Assembly (NCBI RefSeq): GCF_002776575.1
Contig: NZ_CP022548.1
Location: 2,991,001-3,055,000 of the forward strand
DNA from: Sphingorhabdus sp. YGSMI21
GTDB taxonomy: Bacteria > Pseudomonadota > Alphaproteobacteria > Sphingomonadales > Sphingomonadaceae
Direction of reading: 5' to 3'
Length of the DNA stretch: 64,000 nt
Shown here: piece after piece, positions 27,505-34,544 of the stretch
How the letters are laid out: each line of letters starts with the position of its first letter
How positions within the stretch are numbered: position 1 is the stretch's first letter
Notes under the pieces: generated by a model
Database searches by the model: none
Told to the model about the DNA's origin: nothing
The model's input: the letters and a program-made list of their open reading frames with translations, nothing else
Program-made: the position numbers and the translations under genes

Positions 27505-28515
27505 TTAGTAACGATAAGGATTTGTATCGATCGTGGTGGTACTGCGCGTCTGGTTGCAGAGGAAAACCGTGCCGGTGAAATAGATGCCCGGCTCGGTGAT
27601 CGTCTGGGCGTAAGCAAACGTCTCGCGCAATTGTTTCACTGTCATCTGCACCGGCGCTTCATCAGGCTGATAGGTAACACCGTAAGGATAGTCCTTGCCA
27701 TCCTTGCTGATCTCTACATGGCAGCCCATGACGTGGGTAACGGGATGGGTATCAACAAATTCGATCAGCCGCTTCATGCTCTCGAACCAGGGCTCCCAGT
27801 AAGTGATGTAGCAGCGCCCGCGATAGAACATGTCGCCGGTGTAGAGAATCTGGGTGTAATTGTCATAATAGGCAAATTCCGACACCACATGGCCGGGTGA
27901 GCCCCAGATCAGAATCTCGCGTCCGCCCAGATCAAGCGTCACGCGCTGTTCCGGGTAATTGGTCATGCCCCAGAACCCGAGCATTTCTTCATGGGTCAGG
28001 CCCATATAGCGGGTGTTGGGCCGGTCGGCGAACTGATTGACCGCAGCATAATGGTCGGAGTGAAGATGGCTGAAAGCAACCAGCAGTTCCAGACTGGCCG
28101 GATCCCGCCCGTTCCGTGCGCACCAGTCCGCGATACAGTCGTCGACCACCCCGCGCAGGTCCCAGTCGTTGCGCAACTGGGTGAAGCCCTCGTCGAGCAA
28201 CAGGACACGATCATTACCGAAATAGAGCGGCGTGAAGGGCGCCTCGAAACTATAGGCCTTGTTCTGCCGGAGGATCGCGGTGTGCGCATTATACCAGTGG
28301 ACCTGAACCGGCGGATCCATATTGTCCATGCAGGACTCCGAACCGCATATCCAGCGCTCGGGAAAGGCACCGGGCGCCGGAACATTGCGCTTGAAATCGA
28401 TGGGTGCCGGGCGCGTTGCGGCCATCGCGGAATCGCCAAATGTGGTGAGTGTATTGCCGGTGACCGCAACGGTGGCGGCTGTGGCGTTATAGGATAGGAA
28501 GGTGCGACGATCCAT
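27505..28515 (-). CDS. Tat-exported metallo-beta-lactamase-fold hydrolase
   Basis: A 336-residue MBL-fold protein. The N-terminus MDRRTFLSYNATAATVAVTG is a twin-arginine-like signal, so periplasmic export is likely. The metal motif is intact: FSHLHSDHYAA with His150, His152, Asp154 and His155, a further His in GSPGHVV (209), Asp in YTGDMF (228) and a His in MGCHVE. Family members hydrolyse esters, thioesters, sulfates or lactams; the substrate here is unknown. AGAGG supports ATG at 28515. It lies 17 bp behind a homologous gene whose metal motif is lost, a likely partner. Confidence 0.85.
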   Translation of the reverse strand: MDRRTFLSYNATAATVAVTGNTLTTFGDSAMAATRPAPIDFKRNVPAPGAFPERWICGSESCMDNMDPPVQVHWYNAHTAILRQNKAYSFEAPFTPLYFGNDRVLLLDEGFTQLRNDWDLRGVVDDCIADWCARNGRDPASLELLVAFSHLHSDHYAAVNQFADRPNTRYMGLTHEEMLGFWGMTNYPEQRVTLDLGGREILIWGSPGHVVSEFAYYDNYTQILYTGDMFYRGRCYITYWEPWFESMKRLIEFVDTHPVTHVMGCHVEISKDGKDYPYGVTYQPDEAPVQMTVKQLRETFAYAQTITEPGIYFTGTVFLCNQTRSTTTIDTNPYRY

Positions 28516-28532
28516 GAGAGTCCTCTCTGGTT

Positions 28533-29594
28533 TCAAAACGGCCGGGGCGGGTTGATCCGGGGCACGTTCTCGGGCCAGACCGAGGTCCGCTGATCGGGAC
28601 TGACGCCGTTGTAGAGTACGAAATCCGGACGGATCAGCAGCATGTCCTTGCCCTGGATTTCGCGCGCATATTGCAGCGCTTCATCGATCACTTCCGGTTC
28701 CAGCTGCAATATTCGTTCGTAAGGCTTATAGGTAGCAAAGCGCGGATAATATCTGCCGGGCGCAAACATCATCTCGACATGACCGCCGAGAATCCATTTG
28801 GGTGAACGGGCCGCCGCGAATGTCTTGAGCCGTTCCAGCGACGTTACGAAATCGCGATCATTGCCGATATTGATCTTGCCGGGATACAGGAAATCGCCGG
28901 TGAACAGGACGCGGCAATAGGGATCATAAAATGTGACGCCGTCCTTGTGGGTGCCAGGCGTCGGGATGACCTCGATCGCCCGGTCGCCGAGATCAATCGT
29001 ACCCGTGCCCGAAGGCCAGCTGTTCCGGAACCCATAATGCTGTTTCATTACATTCAGCGGCGTTGGCACGATGACTGTATCCGGTCGTCCGGCAAATTGT
29101 ACCAGACCCTGGTTTTGCCCAATGTCTTCGCCGGACGTCAGAGCGATAGTCAGCGGCACCTTGCTGCGCCCTCTCGCCTGTCCCCAGCGGGTGATTATGG
29201 CATCGACCGTCTCGCGCAGCGGATAATGTTTCGCATTGGCCGTTGCGCCGCTGTCGATCAGCAGGGCACCCTTGTTGCCAAACAGAAGATAGGTGAAGGG
29301 CGCTTCCCAATGTACGCAAACATTCTGTCGCAGGACAAAACTGTCCTCATTATATTGCACGACCTGCACGCGCGGATCGCGGTTCTTGGCCGCGACATTG
29401 GAACCGTAGGTCCAGCGGAACGCCAGTCTGCCGGGCGCCGGGCCGTCGCTGTTATAATCATGAGTTACGGCCTCCGCCGGGTGCAACGGTACAGTGGAAT
29501 CGGTATTGCGGACGCCGGGAGGATTATAGCCGAGATCGGGATTGCCGTTTCCCGATGCTGTTGGATTGAGGGTTGGCGCTGACGTCTGCGGCAT
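28533..29594 (-). CDS. Degenerate metallo-beta-lactamase-fold protein lacking the HxHxDH motif
   Basis: A 353-residue homologue of the next gene: both have RQN…EAPFT…LLFGN/PLYFGN, FAxRPxT, TGDxxY and HVE-like segments. At the place of the zinc motif HLHSDH it reads TSGEDIGQNQ (residues 153-162), so the His/Asp ligands are gone. Later ligand positions (GTHKDG, FTGDFLY, GGHVEM) remain. There is no signal peptide; the N-terminus is Pro/Asn rich. It may be a non-catalytic subunit or bind a different metal. AGGAGTAATCG precedes the ATG. It is the first gene of the operon. Confidence 0.8.
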   Translation of the reverse strand: MPQTSAPTLNPTASGNGNPDLGYNPPGVRNTDSTVPLHPAEAVTHDYNSDGPAPGRLAFRWTYGSNVAAKNRDPRVQVVQYNEDSFVLRQNVCVHWEAPFTYLLFGNKGALLIDSGATANAKHYPLRETVDAIITRWGQARGRSKVPLTIALTSGEDIGQNQGLVQFAGRPDTVIVPTPLNVMKQHYGFRNSWPSGTGTIDLGDRAIEVIPTPGTHKDGVTFYDPYCRVLFTGDFLYPGKINIGNDRDFVTSLERLKTFAAARSPKWILGGHVEMMFAPGRYYPRFATYKPYERILQLEPEVIDEALQYAREIQGKDMLLIRPDFVLYNGVSPDQRTSVWPENVPRINPPRPF

Positions 29595-29709
29595 CGATTA
29601 CTCCTGACAAAGGTTCCAGTGCGGCGTTAGCCGACTGCTTTCGATGCATCGTCCCCCGAGGCGCTCCTATCACCGCGATCGGCGGATGATTCGGCAAGCA
29701 CATTCGGAA

Positions 29710-29746
29710 AACATAAGGATATTACGAAACATATCAATAGTAATAA
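29710..29746 (-). promoter_or_regulatory. Divergent operator between MBL operon and ABC/guanidine operon
   Basis: The dyad ATATTA-N16-TAATAA at 29719-29746. Reading toward the MBL operon, TTGATA (29737-29732) and TATGTT (29715-29710) form a -35/-10 pair with a 16-base spacer, arranged exactly as at the two hydroxylase promoters. In the other direction, toward the ABC transporter, no equally good -35 is seen. The dyad lies 124 bp before the MBL start and 60 bp before the ABC start, so it could control both. No guanidine riboswitch motif is visible in 29595-29806. Confidence 0.7.
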
Positions 29747-29806
29747 ATATAGATGGACAATGAGTCGTTTTGGCGCAATGCTGCAACTGCGAAAGGAAAT
29801 CGAATC

Positions 29807-30892
29807 ATGATCAAAGGGATACGTCGCGCAGGGGCATTGGCAATGCTGGCATGTGCTTTCATCATAACATCGTGCTCGCCAGCGGCCGAGGAAACGGCAG
29901 CGCCACGCACCGAATTTAATATCGGCTGGTCCATCTACGCCGGCTGGATGCCTTGGCCATATGCCCAACAAGCGGGTATCGTTAAGAAATGGGAAGACAA
30001 GTACGGCATCAAGATCAACATCGTGCAGGTCAACGACTATGTCGAATCCGTGAACCAATATACCGCGGGTCAACTGGACGGCGTCACCGTTGCCAACATG
30101 GATGCGCTCACCATCCCGGCTGCTGGCGGCAAGGACACGAGCGCAATCATCGTTGGCGACTATTCCAACGGCAATGATGGCGTGCTTCTTAAAGGCACAG
30201 ACGATCTCCGCGCAATTAAGGGCCGGACGATCAACCTCGTCGAACTGTCGGTGTCCCATTATCTTCTGGCGCGCGCGCTTGATGCAGTCGGCCTGTCGAT
30301 GACCGACGTCAGTACGGTCAACACGTCGGACGCGGATATTGCCGGTGCCTTCATGTCGAAGGATGTCACTGCCGCCGTTGCCTGGAATCCACAGCTGTCC
30401 ACGATGAAACAGGCGCCGGGAGCAAGCCTGCTCTTCAGTTCCGCCAATATTCCGGGCGAGATTCTCGACCTCTTGGTCGTCGATACCGCAACGTTGAAAG
30501 CCAATCCCAATCTCGGCAAGGCGCTTGCCGGAATCTGGTATGAAACGACCGCTCTGATGCAAAAACAGGACGAAGAGGGCAAGGCAGCACGAACGGCTAT
30601 GGCTGCCCTTGCTGGCACGACGCCCGAAATGTTCGATGCTCAGCTTGAAACAACCTTTCTGTATGCAGATCCCAAATCTGCTGTAGCGGCAACGTCGGAC
30701 AAGGCGCTAATTGAAACCATGACCCGGGTGCGCGATTTCAGCTTCGCGCAGGGCTTGTTCGGTCAGGGCGCGAAATCAGCCGATGTGGTTGGGATGGCAT
30801 TCCCGGGAGGTAAGACGCTCGGGGATCCGAATAATATAACCTTGCGGTTCGACGAGACCTATATGCAAATGGCCGCTGATGGTGCGTTGTAG
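29807..30892 (+). CDS. ABC transporter substrate-binding lipoprotein (NitT/TauT type, urea/guanidine-carboxylase-linked)
   Basis: A 361-residue periplasmic binding protein anchored at the lipobox Cys in ITSCSPA. The mature part, FNIGWSIYAGWMPWPYAQQAG then IVQVNDYVESVNQYTAGQLDG, is typical of NitT/TauT-like binding proteins and of the subgroup found beside urea/guanidine carboxylases. It probably binds guanidine or a related small cation or amide; this rests on gene context. GAAAGGAAATCG precedes the ATG. It is the first gene of a plus-strand operon running to the allophanate hydrolase. Confidence 0.87.
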   Translation: MIKGIRRAGALAMLACAFIITSCSPAAEETAAPRTEFNIGWSIYAGWMPWPYAQQAGIVKKWEDKYGIKINIVQVNDYVESVNQYTAGQLDGVTVANMDALTIPAAGGKDTSAIIVGDYSNGNDGVLLKGTDDLRAIKGRTINLVELSVSHYLLARALDAVGLSMTDVSTVNTSDADIAGAFMSKDVTAAVAWNPQLSTMKQAPGASLLFSSANIPGEILDLLVVDTATLKANPNLGKALAGIWYETTALMQKQDEEGKAARTAMAALAGTTPEMFDAQLETTFLYADPKSAVAATSDKALIETMTRVRDFSFAQGLFGQGAKSADVVGMAFPGGKTLGDPNNITLRFDETYMQMAADGAL

Positions 30893-30934
30893 TCTGGCGT
30901 TATATCGAAATAGCAAGATCGGGATTGGGGTATC

Positions 30935-31750
30935 ATGCGCTGGGTGAATCGCCGCATAAGTCGAGGCAATAATCTGCTCCTGGGCTCCATTCCGATCTTG
31001 TTGCTGGTGTTGATCTACCTGCTGGCAGCGACCGAGCGCCACGCGATCAATCCCAGTGACAAACTGCTCCCTCTGCCAGGCGCTATGGTTCAGGCCATGT
31101 GGGGACTGCTGTTTGAACCCGACCAGTTGACGGGTCGCTTACTTTTTTGGGCGGATACGCTCGCCAGTCTCCAGCGGCTCGGACTCGGGCTGGGCATCTC
31201 TACCCTGTCGGCGCTCCTCGTTGGCTTGCTGCTTGGGATCCTGCCGCCGGTGCGGGCCACTTTCGGTATGCTGGTGACAGGGATTGCCGTCATACCGCCA
31301 ATTGCCTTGCTGCCGATATTGTTCATAGCCTTCGGTCTTGGCGAGACCGCCAAAGTGGCACTCATCGTCATCGGGGTCGCACCCTTCATGATCCGCGATA
31401 TTGCTGCCCATATTGGCGGCCTGCCGAGAGAACAGATTGTCAAGGCGCAGACCTTGGGCGCAAACACCTGGCAACTGATATTGCGGGTGGCCCTGCCGCA
31501 AGCCATGCCCCGCCTGATCCAGGCCGTTCGCCTTTCGCTAGGGCCAGCGTGGGTGTTCCTGATCTCAGCCGAGGCCATCGCTTCGGATATTGGCCTCGGA
31601 TATCGCATTTTCCTTGTTCGTCGCTATCTCGCGATGGACGTCATTCTGCCTTATGTCATGTGGATCGCATTGATCGCTGTGGCACTGGACTTTCTGCTCG
31701 CCCGCTCCAGTCGGAGCCTGTTTCCTTGGGCACATGGAACAAGCCGTTGA
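30935..31750 (+). CDS. ABC transporter permease (NitT/TauT type)
   Basis: A 271-residue inner-membrane permease with about six helices and the EAA-type loop for ATPase contact (REQIVKAQTLGANTWQLILRVALPQAMP). It forms the membrane channel for the substrate delivered by the preceding lipoprotein. It begins 42 bp after that gene, and its stop overlaps the TTG start of the ATPase gene, so translation is coupled. Confidence 0.92.
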   Translation: MRWVNRRISRGNNLLLGSIPILLLVLIYLLAATERHAINPSDKLLPLPGAMVQAMWGLLFEPDQLTGRLLFWADTLASLQRLGLGLGISTLSALLVGLLLGILPPVRATFGMLVTGIAVIPPIALLPILFIAFGLGETAKVALIVIGVAPFMIRDIAAHIGGLPREQIVKAQTLGANTWQLILRVALPQAMPRLIQAVRLSLGPAWVFLISAEAIASDIGLGYRIFLVRRYLAMDVILPYVMWIALIAVALDFLLARSSRSLFPWAHGTSR

Positions 31751-32565
31751 GTGCGGTCCTGAGCCTGCGCAACCTGTGGGTCGAATATGGCGACAAGGTG
31801 GTTCTGGAGCGCATCAACCTTGAGATCGAACAAGGTTCTTTTGTTTCAATTATCGGACCTTCAGGGGCGGGCAAGAGCAGCCTGCTGAGAATCATACTCG
31901 GACAGGAGGCGCCGACCAGCGGGAGCATCCTGCTCGATGGTGTCCCCCTGAACCCGGAATGCGGACCGGATCGGGGTGTCGTGTTCCAGCGCTACTCCGT
32001 TTTTGCCCATCTCACGGTCCTGGGCAATGTGCTGTTCGGACTCGAATGTGGGCAGGCACCTTTCACGGCACGGCTATTCGGAACCCGCCGGAGGGCTGCC
32101 GTTGCGGAAGCGGAAGAGATGCTGGCGGCGGTTGGGCTTGGCGACAGCCTGCATCTTTATCCGGCGCAGATGTCCGGAGGCATGCAACAGCGACTGGCAA
32201 TTGCTCAGGCGCTTATAAAACGTCCCCGCATCTTGTTACTCGATGAGCCTTTCGGTGCGCTTGATCCGGGCATCCGGTCCGACATGCACGCGTTGATAAC
32301 GCGGTTGTGGAGAGAATATGCCCTGACTATAATCATGGTTACCCATGATATTCGCGAAGCCTTCTCGCTCGGAACCAGGGTTCTGGCCTTGGACAAATTG
32401 CGTCAGGATCCGCACGCGCCGCACCGCTATGGTGCCTCTGTGGCCTACGATATTCCGATCGATAAAAAGCACCTGTTGCCGGAAGATATCGACATTGGCG
32501 TAGCGGGCGATTGCAGCATCGAAATTATGGGCAGTATTACTGTTGACACAACTAATAATAACTGA
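31747..32565 (+). CDS. ABC transporter ATP-binding protein (NitT/TauT type)
   Basis: A 272-residue ATPase. Walker A is GPSGAGKSS, the Q-loop VVFQRYSVFAHLTV, the signature MSGGMQQRLAIAQAL, Walker B ILLLDEPFGALD, and the H-loop His is in VTHDIREA. The C-terminal tail of about 60 residues is longer than the minimal domain and shares the family of NitT/TauT-linked ATPases. The start is TTG at 31747, overlapping the permease stop by 4 bases (TTGA). It powers uptake by the two preceding gene products. Confidence 0.92.
   Translation: MSAVLSLRNLWVEYGDKVVLERINLEIEQGSFVSIIGPSGAGKSSLLRIILGQEAPTSGSILLDGVPLNPECGPDRGVVFQRYSVFAHLTVLGNVLFGLECGQAPFTARLFGTRRRAAVAEAEEMLAAVGLGDSLHLYPAQMSGGMQQRLAIAQALIKRPRILLLDEPFGALDPGIRSDMHALITRLWREYALTIIMVTHDIREAFSLGTRVLALDKLRQDPHAPHRYGASVAYDIPIDKKHLLPEDIDIGVAGDCSIEIMGSITVDTTNNN
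32534..32561 (+). promoter_or_regulatory. NikR-type operator directly before the regulator gene
   Basis: The dyad GTATTA-N16-TAATAA with TTGACA (32543-32548) at the same spacer position as in the other three copies. It overlaps the last codons of the ATPase gene and ends 17 bp before the regulator ATG. No -10 box is present at the usual spacing, so it may work as an internal road-block or autoregulatory site rather than as a full promoter. Confidence 0.62.
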
Positions 32566-32578
32566 GAGGAACGAGAGC

Positions 32579-33067
32579 ATGATATCGGAACCTACAAAAC
32601 TCGCCCGGCTGAGCATGAGCTTGCCTGCAGAATTATTGCTTCATCTAGACAATATGGTTGAAGAACGCGGTCTGCCGTCACGGTCTCAATTGATGGCAGA
32701 GCTGATTCGCCATGCGTTGGCAGAGCACGAGGCACTGACACGGCCGGAAGAAACGCTCGCCGGAACAATCACGCTGGTTTATCGCGGCGACCACGCAGGC
32801 GTGCGTCAGCAACTCGCTACAACCCAGCTACATTATCTGAAAGAAGTCATCTCCTCGCAGCATGTCTTCCTGGAGGACGACCAGTCACTGGAAGTGTTGC
32901 TGGTACAGGGGCCGGCGGTGCGACTGGAGAAGCTTTGCGATGCCTTGCGGCGCATTCGTGGAGTGCACCAGTTGCGGCTTGTCACCACCACCGCATTGCT
33001 GCCTCAACTTCATGAACAGGACGAACTGGCCAACAAGAACAAGAAGGGCAGGAGCGCCGCAGCATGA
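32579..33067 (+). CDS. NikR-like ribbon-helix-helix regulator without a nickel site
   Basis: A 162-residue transcription factor with an N-terminal ribbon-helix-helix domain (RLSMSLPAELLLHLDNMVEERG, SRSQLMAELIRHAL) and a C-terminal NikR-type ACT-like domain (AGTITLVYRGD…ISSQHVFLEDDQSLEVLLVQG…IRGVHQLRLV). Aligned by eye, without gaps, to remembered E. coli NikR, the nickel ligands His76, His89 and Cys95 fall on Leu84, Phe97 and Ser103; only His87 is kept (His95). Nickel sensing is therefore unlikely. Its C-terminus is Lys-rich. The stop overlaps the next start (ATGA). It is the best candidate for binding the four dyads in this locus. Confidence 0.85.
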   Translation: MISEPTKLARLSMSLPAELLLHLDNMVEERGLPSRSQLMAELIRHALAEHEALTRPEETLAGTITLVYRGDHAGVRQQLATTQLHYLKEVISSQHVFLEDDQSLEVLLVQGPAVRLEKLCDALRRIRGVHQLRLVTTTALLPQLHEQDELANKNKKGRSAAA

Positions 33068-33888
33068 CCAAGCCACTGGCGGATCCTATGGCTGCACGCG
33101 ACCATGCGCGGGCGATGGCCGGCACGACGGTTGATGCCATGCCGGTCCTGCCTCCGGTCGCCGACGATCTGCCCGCCGAAGTGGCCGCCGGGGATTTGCT
33201 CTGGGAGGAAACGATCGCTGCCGGCGGTTATGCCACCCGCAAACTGGCCCGCGGATCCCGCTTGCGTCTCATCGACCTCGAGGGCGACGCATGCGCTTCG
33301 GTCCTCCTCTTCAACGCAGAAATGCCGACCGAGCGGCTCAATGTCGCGGATACGGTGAAGGTGCAGTGGAACGCCTATCTTGGCGCCGGCAAATTGCTGC
33401 TCTCGGACATGGGCCGCGTGATGATGAGCATATTGGAGGACGAGGCGGGCACCCACGACGCTTTTTGCGGCGCGTCCAACGCCGCGACCAATGAAGCCAA
33501 ATATGGAGAAGGTCGCAACAGCAGCGCTTCTCCCAACGGCCGGGACCGTCTCTTGCTGGGATCTGCCAAGCATGGATTGCAAAGAAGGGATGTACATCCG
33601 TGCATCAATTTTTTCAAAGGAACGAAGATCGAGGCAGACGGGACCATCACGCCGCTGGTCGGTCCCTTCGAGGCCGGCCGCGAGCTGCTGCTGCGCGCCG
33701 AAATGGATGTGATTGTTGTGATCGCCAATTGTCCCCACATTCTCGATCCGCGGGAGAAGTGGACCGTCGCTCCGCTGCGTGTTTCAGCGTGGCGCGGGCC
33801 GGTGACGTCCGCCGACGATCCCATACGCAACGCGACGCCGGAAGGCGCGCGCGCCTTTCTGAATGTCGAAGATTATTTCCGTCGCTAG
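33064..33888 (+). CDS. DUF1989 protein, putative carboxyguanidine deiminase subunit (UAAP-type)
   Basis: A 274-residue member of the urea-amidolyase-associated/DUF1989 family. In the literature the pair of such proteins beside guanidine carboxylase was shown to deiminate carboxyguanidine to allophanate (CgdA/CgdB). Visible marks are LRLIDLEGDACASVLLFN, HDAFCGASNAATN, HPCINFFKG and VVIANCPH with conserved Cys residues. It is longer than its partner by about 35 residues at the N-terminus and by a C-terminal tail. It overlaps the regulator gene by 4 bases and is followed by the second DUF1989 gene. Confidence 0.8.
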   Translation: MTKPLADPMAARDHARAMAGTTVDAMPVLPPVADDLPAEVAAGDLLWEETIAAGGYATRKLARGSRLRLIDLEGDACASVLLFNAEMPTERLNVADTVKVQWNAYLGAGKLLLSDMGRVMMSILEDEAGTHDAFCGASNAATNEAKYGEGRNSSASPNGRDRLLLGSAKHGLQRRDVHPCINFFKGTKIEADGTITPLVGPFEAGRELLLRAEMDVIVVIANCPHILDPREKWTVAPLRVSAWRGPVTSADDPIRNATPEGARAFLNVEDYFRR

Positions 33889-33908
33889 GAAGGAAAACAG
33901 GCCCAATC

Positions 33909-34544
33909 ATGACAGCCCCCCAAGGATTAGAAGGTCTTTCCGGTACAATCATTCATGACGAGATCGTGCCCGCACGTGCGCCTTGGCTTTATCACATAGC
34001 CGCGGGCCAAACTCTTCGCATTGTCGATCTGGAAGGGAATCAGGCGGTGGATTTTCTGCTCTATTCGACGGCCGACGATGCTGAGCGCTATAGCGCGCAG
34101 GACACCGTCGCCGCGCAGGCCAATCTGTTCCTCCGTACCGGCACCGTTCTGCGGTCGAACGAGGGACGGGCGATGATGACGATCCTCACTACGTCAGTCG
34201 ATTATCATGACACGATTGGCGGTGCTTGCTCCTGCGAGTCCAACACGTTGCGCTATGGCCACCATACCAAGAGCCAGCATGCCTGCGTCGAGAATTTTCT
34301 CGAGGCCAACCTTACCGAAGGCCGGGGCAAGCGAGATATCGTGCCCAATATCAACTTTTTCATGAACGTGCCGGTGGAGGAAGACGGAGCGCTGGGAATC
34401 GTCGACGGCATCTCGGCACCGGGGCTGATGGTCGACCTGCGCGCCGAAATGGACGTCACCGTAGTGGTGTCAAACTGTCCGCAAATCAACAATCCGTGCA
34501 ACGGGTTCAATCCCACCCCGGTACGGATGATCGTGGCCGCATGA
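33909..34544 (+). CDS. DUF1989 protein, second carboxyguanidine deiminase subunit (UAAP-type)
   Basis: A 211-residue paralogue of the previous protein: LRIVDLEGNQAVDFLLYS, HDTIGGACSCESN, VPNINFFMNV, VVVSNCPQINNPCNGFNPTP. The Cys of the partner's HPCINFF is Asn here, while extra Cys are present in ACSCES, which suggests that the two subunits play different roles in a heteromer. ATG at 33909 has AGG 7 bases upstream. Its stop overlaps the carboxylase start (ATGA). Confidence 0.8.
   Translation: MTAPQGLEGLSGTIIHDEIVPARAPWLYHIAAGQTLRIVDLEGNQAVDFLLYSTADDAERYSAQDTVAAQANLFLRTGTVLRSNEGRAMMTILTTSVDYHDTIGGACSCESNTLRYGHHTKSQHACVENFLEANLTEGRGKRDIVPNINFFMNVPVEEDGALGIVDGISAPGLMVDLRAEMDVTVVVSNCPQINNPCNGFNPTPVRMIVAA

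Noticed and set aside
29595..29806. Possible guanidine-I/II/III riboswitch before the ABC operon
   Set aside because: No conserved core or ACGR-loop hairpins were seen by eye; only the dyad operator and a normal ribosome site are present.
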